Positions 23,921 through 33,333 of a stretch of DNA of 64,000 bases are shown piece after piece. Both the position numbers and the translations under genes were made by a program. The notes beneath the pieces were generated by a model, which did not search any database, had not been told where the DNA came from, and saw only the letters and a list, made by a program, of their open reading frames with translations. Position 1 is the stretch's first letter; every line of letters begins with the position of its first letter. This stretch comes from a virus: positions 19,426-83,425 of the IMG/VR virus record IMGVR_UViG_3300008110_000025. One strand, written 5' to 3'.

Positions 23921-26900
23921 ATGGCAGAGAGTTTAAAGTTTTTAAAAGGTATGTTTAAAGATTCTGGTAGGCTAGACCAACCAGAAAATACTTATAGAGA
24001 TGCTCTTAATCTTATCATTGATGAGAAAAAGAACTTAGTAGCTAATGAGTATGGTACTGAGTACATAGGTAATTTAGTGTATACCTATTATGAGTTTGGA
24101 GATCCAGTAGACGTACAGTTATCCCCTATAGGAACTATTAAGCTTGACGATAATAGTTTAATAGTATTTGCAACAAATACACTCCCACGAAATATAGCAA
24201 CTGCAGTTGGTGTTCCAAGTGAAATTGTTGATATGGTGTATTCAGCCATATTTAAAGTAGTACCTAATTCTAAAACGGTAACTCTACTATACATTACAAT
24301 ATCTCCGCTTATTCCTCAGCCACTTGCAGCTAGAGGGTTTCCTAATGAACACCTAAACTTCGATACTAATCATCCTATAACTGGAGAATTCAGACTATCT
24401 CCATCTGGTGATATTCTTGTTTACTTCACAGATAATAAATACAAGATTACTGTAGATCCTAGCACACAGATAGAGTATGTAGAAAACTACAATCCACCTA
24501 GAGTATTCAATGTTAGCAGACAGGAACGAGCTTTAGCTGCTGGATCTGATTCAGATGTATTATATGGAGATACTATTAAAACACCTGTTTTATTGAATGT
24601 CTTCATGGAAACCCCAGTTATACCTACTCTAGAATCTATACAGGTACTAGAAGGAGGAGCTTTAGAGATTGGGGCATACTATCTAGGACTTGCATTAGCA
24701 GATGAGGATTTAACTGAAACTAATGTAGTTACTGTCTTTAATCCAGTATACATTGTTCCAGATTCAGATGCATCAGTTCCTTATGAAATGATTAGTGGAG
24801 CTCCTATAGGAACTCAAACTAATAAACTTATTAGTTGGAGACTAAGTTCTACAACAAAGATAATTCAGTATAAATACATAGTCCCATATATAATTAAGTA
24901 TAGTGGTAACTCTTTGCTGGCCTATAAGTTAAATCCAATAGAGACAGGAAATGATGTAACCATAATTTATACAGGACTAGAAAGAGCTCAAGGTGCATCT
25001 CCAAGTGAAGTAGTACTTGATAAAGTAAAATACTTAGCAGCTAAGTCTATTACCCAACTAGATAACAAGCTATATATGGCTAATCTAGTAGGTAGAAAAG
25101 ATATTGGATATCAGAGATTTGCTAATAATATTAAACTTAATACTATAATACTTGAGCAACCAAACTTTGATGTTAGACACTATGATATAGTAAATCTTAA
25201 TTATGGTTATTCTAAAATGATCTTCCCAGATCAACCTGCTTTTAGTAATAACGATAGACTAACTGGTACATGGCCAAAGTTTGAATGGTTAACTACTAGA
25301 GAAGGTTTAGTAGATGCTTACATAAACCAAGTTATTAGACCATTGCAAAATGGTGTTGGAGCTGTTAATGGTTATAGAAATCCTTACTTTAATACATTCT
25401 ATAAAGGATATAGAAGAGGAGAGATTTATGCTTTCTATATCTCATTTGTTCTTAAAGATGGAAGTGAAACTTATGCATATCATATACCTGGAAGACCTGC
25501 TTTTCCTGGAGAAGATGCATTATTTAATGGCAACTTAGCTGTTGATGATGGATACACTATATTTAAACCACAAGAGATATCTTCTATAGATTCTCAAGCT
25601 TATGTGTATCAGTATATAGATACGAGTTTACCTATACCCCCACCTCCTCAAACTTATCCCAGTCTAAGTGATGTAAGTACTTTTGGAGGTTCTGGAAGTT
25701 TAAGGATGTTTATTCCCCCATTTCCACAGCAAATGGAACTTATGGGGCAAAATATAGTTATAACTAATGCTTTAGGACAAACAAATACTAGACTGTGTAC
25801 TGGGGTTATACCTTTATCTGATAATAGTCCAAATACTAGATTAAACTTTAGTACTGCATTTACATTTGATTTTAGGGCAGCAGCAGGAGGATATATAACG
25901 TATTACCCATCATCGGATGGATCATCTGATAAGAGTACTGCATATTGGAAAAATCTAAACGAATATTACCCAAATACAGACGACTTTGATGTTTGGGATG
26001 TAGACTCTACTGGTGCTGGAGTAGTAAATCCTGCAGGTATTACTCTTAGAGGAAGTAATGTAAGACATCATAAAATGCCATCTAACCATAGGGCAGATAG
26101 ATCTTATATTCTTAGAGATGTGGATTTTAGTAGTCCCGATACCACACCAGGAGGTGGATTAGATGTTACTAGAGATAGTATAGATTTTAGAGAAACGGTT
26201 AGAATACTAGGAATACAACTAGAAAATATAAAGATTCCTAAATTCATCTTAGGCCAAGTTCAAGGGTATAAAGTATACTACGCTAAAAGAACTCAGCAAA
26301 ATAAAACTATCCTTGGTCAAAGTGGTGTACATCCAGCTACTCCCTATCTAGCAGCTAACCTAAATAACACTAGATCAAAAGCATCTAGTGGTCCATTCTA
26401 CAACATATGGTTGCTAGAAGGACACCATAAAACTGGGGGAGTTCATACACGTAATGCTTTATGGGTTCCATTACAGGCTCAGCCAAACCAACCTTTAAGA
26501 CCTGGTCAGTACTTAGCTCAGCCTGTACTTAAGTTCCATGATTTTAACTTATTAAGAACTAAGACAACTATAACTCCAGCTACTCACATAGATATACAGT
26601 ATGTAGTGACTATGCAAAACTGGACTGGTGGATATAAAGGAGCTAGAAGAGTAGAGCCTCCTGGAGAAACATCTACTGTACCTACAAACCCTGGTGGTAG
26701 CCGTGTTACTTATTACACATCTTTAAGATCTGGAAGTGGGGATGATGAGTATGCATGGGTGCATCCAGACCTAGGAAATACAGTTAACTTTAATGCTAGT
26801 ACTACGTCTCAATATAGAGATATACTAGGTCCACAAGTTCTTTGGGGAAATGTATACATAGGTGCTATGTACAATAAACCAGGAAGAGTTAATATAGATA

Positions 26901-29626
26901 TTGGTATACCATCTTTTAGTTCTGAAGATCCAAATCCTGCTTTAGAAGATGGTAACTCTACAGGTATCATTTATAATGATCCTAATTACATTATAACACG
27001 TAAACAAGAGTTTCTGCTAAATGATTTCCAAACTATATTCATGCTAGATCCTGGATCAGCAACATATATCAATGGACTTAGTATTCTAAAAACTACTCCT
27101 GGTGCTAGTTACAAAGGAGCTAGTTATATCTATAATGCATTTGGGGAGAGTGGAATAGTTCTGGGATTAACATCAGGTGTACCTTCTCTTGGTGGATACA
27201 AGGGAAACAGATGGAGTTATTGGGGATTGTTAGGTTATGCTTGGCAAATAAGAAACAGTGGATCTAATGGAGCAACTGGGGACTTAAGAAACTTTGCATT
27301 AGAACTGCAACACTATCCATATTTTAGTGCTGATGCTTCTATCACAAGAATTGAAGGATTTAAGAACATACTAAGTGCTCTTATCCCAAACTCACTTGCT
27401 CAACAACCAAGGCAGTTAACAGTATCTTCTAGCTTAACAGCATTCCCAGCTACTCAAATGGTAGCACCTGCTACTACTGGTAGACCTAATATATATTTAG
27501 TCAATCTGTGTGCTAAAAAGACAGATGTATTTGCCCCATTCGATGAACAACAACTTGTTTGGACTGGGTACTATCAAGAAATAAAAGAGGTAAACTTAGA
27601 TACTGGGACAGCAACTCCTGATATTAACTTTAGTTATTACAGTGGGCAATCATCCTTAAACATATTTGGTGGAGATACTTACATCTGTAAGTATAGTTAT
27701 AGAACTACATCTGCTACATTTGGACTAGCCCACTTTGCAAAAGGTCTTAATAGTACTACTATAACAGGAAACAACAATGACTTTATATATGGAGATATTC
27801 CTTTTAGTGATATAGGGACTACTACTATAGGTGCTAATACATTCAATGTATTAAATTTTGGTAATGCTGCTGATACTGCTAATACTATTGAGATAAGTGC
27901 TAGTGAAACAACTCTTGGGGATGTAGCAACTAATAACTGGTCAGTAGGAAGTGTAGATCCGTTTACTACAGTCTATCAGTTTATGATAGAGTCTGATGAT
28001 AATATTAACTACAGGCATGCTGGAGACCCTATAAGAGGAGCATCAGAAGCATCAAGTGTCTACTTTGATAAGTATGTTGCATCAGAAGTACTATGGAGAT
28101 CCCCACTATTTGACCTTACTAAGACAGATAACATTCTCTATCAGGATCACTACTCTGCAGTACAAGACCTAAGAGTTACAATTCCATTCCCTAAAAGAGA
28201 TGTATCTACCTCTCTATTCCCTAATAGAGTAATTAGATCACTAATACAGGATGGAAGCTTTGCTGATCCATATAGATACTTCTTAGCATTTGATTATAAA
28301 GACTTTGCAGTAAACAAAGGAGAGATTGTAAACATCTTTAACCTTAATGCTCTTCTTTATATTCATACTGAGAATAGTCTATTTAGAACTAAGGGTAAGC
28401 AAAACCTTGAACTATCTGATGCTACTCAAGCTTACATTGGATCTGGAGACTTGTTTGCTCAAGAACCCGATGAATTCGTACAGAGTGTAGAAGGGTATCT
28501 AGGATTGCAAAACAAGTTTGGGTCGCTAGTAACTAAGGATGGATACATCTTTGTAGCTAGAAAAGCTCGTAAGATATTCATGGTAGGGGATAAAATATCA
28601 GATCTTACTGAGTTAGGTATGAATAGCTGGGCTAGAGAGAATATCCCATTTACATTAGAAACATATGGATGGAATGCAGATAAGGGTGATTCTGATGCTA
28701 CTACTAACCTATTTGGATTCATAGTTACATACGATCCACTATTCAAAAGAACTCTAATAACTAAACGAGAGTTAATCCCAACTTCTGACTTTGAATATTA
28801 TTATAGAAGAGGGGATTTAACTTACAATCCTGCAACTAATTGGTTTGAGATATTTAGAGAATCTCTCCCAAAAAGAGCCGATGGAACCCTTTTAGTAGAA
28901 AACGGATGGACAATATCGTTCTCTCATACACTATCTGCATGGGCTAGTAGACATAGTTATACTCCTAAGATGTATGGGTATACTTCTGAGTACATGTACA
29001 GCTTTGATAGTAACTCCATTTACGAGCATAGTGATATATCTAACCCAGGTAACTTCTATGGACTTACTTATAACTTTGAAATAGACTGCATATTCACTGG
29101 GGAAGTTAGAAGAACTCAACAGGGAGTTATGTCTACTAAAGAGGCATCTAAGCTTTACTCTTCATTTGGGTATACAGCAGATGTGTTTCAAAAACTAAAC
29201 ATAGTCTCACAACCAATTCAACAGTTTGACCCTGGGTTTACCAGTTACTATGTCTACAATACTACTCAAATCTCTGGAGAAGAGACTATTAAGTATCTAT
29301 CTAACATAAGAAAAGTAGATACTGAATGGACTCTAAATAACTTCAGAGACTTAGCTTCAATAGCACCAAACACTAATTTAAATGTAGGACAGGTAACAGT
29401 GAGTGGTAAACTTTATAGAGAGACTTTCACCACTAGGGATACTCAGCAGATGTTCATATCTGAAGGTGTTATAAATCCTGACTACATGGACTATAATAAA
29501 CTTTGGTATGATAGAAAAAAATTCGTAGATAGATTCGTAGGAATTCGTTTAATTTACAACAATTCAACAAGAAATTTAATAAATTTGTACGGGGTGACAG
29601 CAGCCTCTAGAGTCTCAGCTCGATAA
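23921..29626 (+). CDS. Very large tail stabilisation / hub protein
   Basis: A 1901-residue, almost entirely beta-rich protein. The N-terminus, MFKDSGRLDQPENTYRDALNLIIDEKKN, followed by NEYGTEYIGN, is the typical opening of P22 gp10-like tail stabilisation proteins of Bacteroidota phages, where a small-genome strip is followed by a beta-propeller. Many Tyr/Asn-rich strands follow with no enzymatic motif that I can see. The C-terminal 450 residues contain several KDGYIFVARKARKIFM-like blades. It probably forms the main mass of the short tail and may hold fibre attachment sites. It ends 12 bases before the first internal virion protein. Confidence 0.65.
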   Translation: MAESLKFLKGMFKDSGRLDQPENTYRDALNLIIDEKKNLVANEYGTEYIGNLVYTYYEFGDPVDVQLSPIGTIKLDDNSLIVFATNTLPRNIATAVGVPSEIVDMVYSAIFKVVPNSKTVTLLYITISPLIPQPLAARGFPNEHLNFDTNHPITGEFRLSPSGDILVYFTDNKYKITVDPSTQIEYVENYNPPRVFNVSRQERALAAGSDSDVLYGDTIKTPVLLNVFMETPVIPTLESIQVLEGGALEIGAYYLGLALADEDLTETNVVTVFNPVYIVPDSDASVPYEMISGAPIGTQTNKLISWRLSSTTKIIQYKYIVPYIIKYSGNSLLAYKLNPIETGNDVTIIYTGLERAQGASPSEVVLDKVKYLAAKSITQLDNKLYMANLVGRKDIGYQRFANNIKLNTIILEQPNFDVRHYDIVNLNYGYSKMIFPDQPAFSNNDRLTGTWPKFEWLTTREGLVDAYINQVIRPLQNGVGAVNGYRNPYFNTFYKGYRRGEIYAFYISFVLKDGSETYAYHIPGRPAFPGEDALFNGNLAVDDGYTIFKPQEISSIDSQAYVYQYIDTSLPIPPPPQTYPSLSDVSTFGGSGSLRMFIPPFPQQMELMGQNIVITNALGQTNTRLCTGVIPLSDNSPNTRLNFSTAFTFDFRAAAGGYITYYPSSDGSSDKSTAYWKNLNEYYPNTDDFDVWDVDSTGAGVVNPAGITLRGSNVRHHKMPSNHRADRSYILRDVDFSSPDTTPGGGLDVTRDSIDFRETVRILGIQLENIKIPKFILGQVQGYKVYYAKRTQQNKTILGQSGVHPATPYLAANLNNTRSKASSGPFYNIWLLEGHHKTGGVHTRNALWVPLQAQPNQPLRPGQYLAQPVLKFHDFNLLRTKTTITPATHIDIQYVVTMQNWTGGYKGARRVEPPGETSTVPTNPGGSRVTYYTSLRSGSGDDEYAWVHPDLGNTVNFNASTTSQYRDILGPQVLWGNVYIGAMYNKPGRVNIDIGIPSFSSEDPNPALEDGNSTGIIYNDPNYIITRKQEFLLNDFQTIFMLDPGSATYINGLSILKTTPGASYKGASYIYNAFGESGIVLGLTSGVPSLGGYKGNRWSYWGLLGYAWQIRNSGSNGATGDLRNFALELQHYPYFSADASITRIEGFKNILSALIPNSLAQQPRQLTVSSSLTAFPATQMVAPATTGRPNIYLVNLCAKKTDVFAPFDEQQLVWTGYYQEIKEVNLDTGTATPDINFSYYSGQSSLNIFGGDTYICKYSYRTTSATFGLAHFAKGLNSTTITGNNNDFIYGDIPFSDIGTTTIGANTFNVLNFGNAADTANTIEISASETTLGDVATNNWSVGSVDPFTTVYQFMIESDDNINYRHAGDPIRGASEASSVYFDKYVASEVLWRSPLFDLTKTDNILYQDHYSAVQDLRVTIPFPKRDVSTSLFPNRVIRSLIQDGSFADPYRYFLAFDYKDFAVNKGEIVNIFNLNALLYIHTENSLFRTKGKQNLELSDATQAYIGSGDLFAQEPDEFVQSVEGYLGLQNKFGSLVTKDGYIFVARKARKIFMVGDKISDLTELGMNSWARENIPFTLETYGWNADKGDSDATTNLFGFIVTYDPLFKRTLITKRELIPTSDFEYYYRRGDLTYNPATNWFEIFRESLPKRADGTLLVENGWTISFSHTLSAWASRHSYTPKMYGYTSEYMYSFDSNSIYEHSDISNPGNFYGLTYNFEIDCIFTGEVRRTQQGVMSTKEASKLYSSFGYTADVFQKLNIVSQPIQQFDPGFTSYYVYNTTQISGEETIKYLSNIRKVDTEWTLNNFRDLASIAPNTNLNVGQVTVSGKLYRETFTTRDTQQMFISEGVINPDYMDYNKLWYDRKKFVDRFVGIRLIYNNSTRNLINLYGVTAASRVSAR

Positions 29627-29638
29627 AACTAAAAGCCC

Positions 29639-32600
29639 ATGTCTAAAAAAGCTAAATCTAAACAACCTGCAAGAAAGAAATACATAACTGCAGGAGCATT
29701 GGGGTATAACCAAGCAAACTATGCAGGGTCTGACTTTGCTAGTCCCTATGCTACTAACCCCTTCTACTACGATGCAGGAGCTGCTATGGCTGCTCAACAG
29801 CAGATGAAGTCTGCCATGAGTGCTAGTGACGTGCTCAAACAGAGAGCTTTAGAACAAAATAAAGCTAGAGCTGAAGAGGACAAAGCTAGAGAAGCAGAAT
29901 TTAAAGCTAGCAAGGAGCAGTCTAAAGCTATTAATCAGCAGGAATTGAAGTCTTCTGGAATGGAGGCAGGTTCTTTTGCTGTAGATCTAGCAAAACAAGC
30001 TATAGCTAAACAAGCAGCAAAAAAAGCAGCAACTAATCTTGTTGCTAATACTGCTATGCAAGCTGGGCAAGCAGGGGTGTATGGCTCTACATTAGGAACT
30101 GCAGCTTCTACTGCTGCAAACACAGCATCAACTGCAACTACAGCTGGAACTAGTTTGCTTCCTGGAGCTGTAGAAGTTGGGAGTCAAGTAGGACAAGCAG
30201 CAGCTAATACTGGTAGTGCTGCTGCTAGTACAGGAGCTAGTGCTGCTGGAACTGGAGCAAGTATAGGAACTGGACTGGCAACTGCTGGTATTGGACTAGG
30301 ATTAAATGTTGCAGGAACCCTTATTGAAAACAGTGGGGACGATAATGATTATAGAACCTTTACTGAAAAAGAAAGAAAGAGAAACTTAGTCGGGTCTGCA
30401 ATGAAAAGTGCAGGTAGTGGAGTTGGTACGGGTGCAGCAATAGGAAGTTTTCTAGGACCAGGAGGAACAGTAATAGGTGGAGCAATTGGAGGATTAGTTG
30501 GAGGAGGAATAGGATTAGTTAAAGCAAGAAAAGAAAATAAAGAATCTAAAAAGGTTGCCGAAGACTATGAAAAAGAACAAGCAGCCTTAGCTGCTGAGAG
30601 AGCAAAAGAAAAAGCTCTTATTGAATCTGAGAATGCTAAAATTGCAGGAGCTTATAATGCTGCATTTGTTAAGTCGAGACTTACTGGAGCTCAATATGGA
30701 TATGGATACGGTACGTCAAATAACCCTAGCATGATGACTACCCCTAACTTCTATGGTAAAACAGGAGGAGTTAAAGTTCCAGGGGGACAAATTGTCCCTA
30801 TAGAGGGTTCTGATGCTGTAGAGTTTGTAGGAAGAAAGCATTCTCAAGGTGGAATCTTACTAGATCCTTATACAGAAGTAGAGGGTGGAGAGACTATGGA
30901 TCAGGTGATGATGGCTAAGTCAGGAGGTAAGGGTAATAAAAATGACTACTTCTTCTCAGCTTATCTTAAGCTTGGTGGTAAGTCATTTGCTCAAAGACAT
31001 AAAGAAATTCTAAAGTCTGGAGGCAAACAAGCAGATATTCAGAAACTTGCTGAGATGCAAGAGGCTGTTGCTAATAAAGAAGGAGAAAAGGATAGAAGTC
31101 CTGATACTATAGCTAAGTATGCAAAAGGTGGTAAAAAACAATTACCTCCAAAATCTTTAAACTATATTGACAGTACTCCTTGGAGCTCAGCATTTATTTC
31201 TTATGTGTATAGCAATGCTGACCCTAACTTCCCTAAGAGCCCCACACATACTGGATATGCAACTGGTTTAAAAAATAGAGATGATTGGCAAGAATTAGAT
31301 CCTGCTACAACAAAACTCCAACCTGGGGATATCATTGTAAATAATAGATCTGGGAATAAGCAGAAGTTTGGACAGTCTTCTTACTCTGGTTTCTCACATG
31401 GTGATATAGTAACTAAACTAGAAGGAGATAAAGTATATGCTATCGGAGGTAATGTAGATCCTGATGATGTTAATCCAGATACCCCTGATACAGTAGCTGA
31501 AAGAGCTAAGTCTCTAAAAGACGGAGTACTGGCAGATAGTGGATACTTTGTAGTATTAAGACCAAAAGATCCCCAAGTAGCTCAGAGAGCAGTAGAACTT
31601 GCTACAAATGAAAAGCAACTTTGGGAAAGTAATAAATGGAATGAGCATGCTGATACATCTCAATCTAGATTGCAGACTTATTACCAAGCTGGTAAATTAG
31701 GAATACCTGGAGTAAGACCAGATGATGGTAAGCCTGCAGCAGTGTCAGCAAAACCTCAGGCTAGTAACCAAACTATGAGTGCTGATCAATATGCTGCATT
31801 AAATCAGGGAAGACAACCTCTTCCTTCTGGGGCAGCACAATCTGTATTAGGTCCAATTGACTATGCATTATTGGGTGTAGGTAGAGCTCTTGCTAGTGGA
31901 GCTAGTGGATTAGCAGGAGGAGCAGCAGGTGCTTGGGAAGGATTTGCAGGAACAGCATCTGCACCAAATGCATCAGCAGCAAGACCAACAGCCTCTGCAC
32001 CTAACATGGCAGGAAGAGGTCCATTAATGTTAGAAGCACCTACACCAAGTACGGCAGTAGGAAGATTCACTGGAAACATAGGTCCTGCAAAACCAACAAC
32101 TCCATTTAGAGTTGTTCCAACAGAAACTGGATTAGTAAGACAACCTCCATTTTATACTGATCCTAATTACATCAATATAGAAGGAAGAACTATTGGATTG
32201 AATAAACCTTCTTCTATAGATAATCAAATGTTCAAGCAGTTTAATATAGGAATGCCAGATGCTACTGCTCAAAAAGCTGCTGGATTTACACCAACTGGAT
32301 TTGATGTTACTGCAGCTGAAGGTACTGCTGCAGTAGATCCAGGAACAGAAGGACCTTTCCCATATAGAGAAACTCTTCAACCAATTAAAAGTAAAGAACC
32401 TGGTTTATTGCCTACAAAAATAGCAAAGCCTGATCTTAAAAAAGACACTGGATTAAAGAAGACTGAGAAGAAAGTAACACCTCCTAGAGACTCAAATATA
32501 AATGGAGCTTTACTTGCTGGATTAGGACAACTATTACCTGTAGGAGCTTTGTTGGCAAGTCCTTATAAAACGACTGCTGGAATAGATACAAGTGGTGCTG

Positions 32601-33328
32601 AATTTAAAGGAGAGTCAGTAGCTCCTGGTTCTGTAGTTAGAGGGGCTACACTTGGAAGAGTTTCATTGGGTGCTGAAAGAGCTGCTGCAATAGCAAACTC
32701 TAATGCTATTAATAAGTATATTGAAGGAACTAATGCAGGCCCTGCAGCTATAGTTGGCAAACTAGCTAATTCTTCAAGACTTCAACAAAATATGTTGCAG
32801 ATTCAAGAAGAGGAAAGTAAGATTAATACTGCTATTCAAAACAAAGAAGCTGAACTTGGTCAAAGAGCATCAGAGTTTAATGCTCAACAAGCTATGGAAG
32901 CTTCTGCTGCTACTGCTGAGAATAGACAAAGAGCTTCTGAAAGTTTGCAAAAAGCTAAGATGTTTAATAAGCAACTAGAGCTAAATGAAAAACAGTATAA
33001 AAGAGAGGAGTTTTTTGGAGCTCTAGACGAAGCTGCTACTCGTATAGCTGGAATCTATAAAGATGATAGATCATACAAAGCTCAGGAAAGATTAGCTAAT
33101 GCTATGGATGATGCTGGTTCATACCAAAGATTCCAATACTATGAGGATTTAAAAAAGCAAGCTAAAGATCCTCAATCTGAATTTTACGGAAAGACTGATA
33201 AAGAGTTAAGAGATTATGCAGCTGATCAGTATAATCAGTATATAGGTAAAGCTAAAACTGGGGGAACTAGAAGATATACCTCTCGTTTAGGTGAATTGTC
33301 AAAAGGTAAAAAAACATTTAATATCTAA
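29639..33328 (+). CDS. Internal virion protein with glycine zipper and cell-wall hydrolase-like domain
   Basis: A 1229-residue protein. The order is a basic start, an Ala-rich helical region (to about 230), a glycine zipper (256-300: AIGSFLGPGG, GGAIGGLVGGGIG) able to insert in membranes, then GGVKVPGGQIVPIEG and GGILLDPYTEVEGG motifs, and a hydrolase-like domain at about 505-640. That domain has Trp515-Ser-Ser-Ala-Phe-Ile-Ser521, PGDIIV, His587 in FSHGDIV and Asn605 in AIGGNVD, which fits the DUF2272/CHAP-like layout, but Ser replaces the usual Cys. The C-terminal part is Ala/Pro-rich, then coiled coil. I infer ejection with DNA to open the envelope, as T7 gp16 does. Confidence 0.65.
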   Translation: MSKKAKSKQPARKKYITAGALGYNQANYAGSDFASPYATNPFYYDAGAAMAAQQQMKSAMSASDVLKQRALEQNKARAEEDKAREAEFKASKEQSKAINQQELKSSGMEAGSFAVDLAKQAIAKQAAKKAATNLVANTAMQAGQAGVYGSTLGTAASTAANTASTATTAGTSLLPGAVEVGSQVGQAAANTGSAAASTGASAAGTGASIGTGLATAGIGLGLNVAGTLIENSGDDNDYRTFTEKERKRNLVGSAMKSAGSGVGTGAAIGSFLGPGGTVIGGAIGGLVGGGIGLVKARKENKESKKVAEDYEKEQAALAAERAKEKALIESENAKIAGAYNAAFVKSRLTGAQYGYGYGTSNNPSMMTTPNFYGKTGGVKVPGGQIVPIEGSDAVEFVGRKHSQGGILLDPYTEVEGGETMDQVMMAKSGGKGNKNDYFFSAYLKLGGKSFAQRHKEILKSGGKQADIQKLAEMQEAVANKEGEKDRSPDTIAKYAKGGKKQLPPKSLNYIDSTPWSSAFISYVYSNADPNFPKSPTHTGYATGLKNRDDWQELDPATTKLQPGDIIVNNRSGNKQKFGQSSYSGFSHGDIVTKLEGDKVYAIGGNVDPDDVNPDTPDTVAERAKSLKDGVLADSGYFVVLRPKDPQVAQRAVELATNEKQLWESNKWNEHADTSQSRLQTYYQAGKLGIPGVRPDDGKPAAVSAKPQASNQTMSADQYAALNQGRQPLPSGAAQSVLGPIDYALLGVGRALASGASGLAGGAAGAWEGFAGTASAPNASAARPTASAPNMAGRGPLMLEAPTPSTAVGRFTGNIGPAKPTTPFRVVPTETGLVRQPPFYTDPNYINIEGRTIGLNKPSSIDNQMFKQFNIGMPDATAQKAAGFTPTGFDVTAAEGTAAVDPGTEGPFPYRETLQPIKSKEPGLLPTKIAKPDLKKDTGLKKTEKKVTPPRDSNINGALLAGLGQLLPVGALLASPYKTTAGIDTSGAEFKGESVAPGSVVRGATLGRVSLGAERAAAIANSNAINKYIEGTNAGPAAIVGKLANSSRLQQNMLQIQEEESKINTAIQNKEAELGQRASEFNAQQAMEASAATAENRQRASESLQKAKMFNKQLELNEKQYKREEFFGALDEAATRIAGIYKDDRSYKAQERLANAMDDAGSYQRFQYYEDLKKQAKDPQSEFYGKTDKELRDYAADQYNQYIGKAKTGGTRRYTSRLGELSKGKKTFNI

Positions 33329-33333
33329 TAGGT

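Noticed and set aside
29580-29587. TAAATTTG promoter box before the 1229-residue gene
   Set aside because: It lies inside the coding end of the 1901-residue gene, has no TTG at about 19 bases and is 52 bases from the next start; likely chance in AT-rich DNA.
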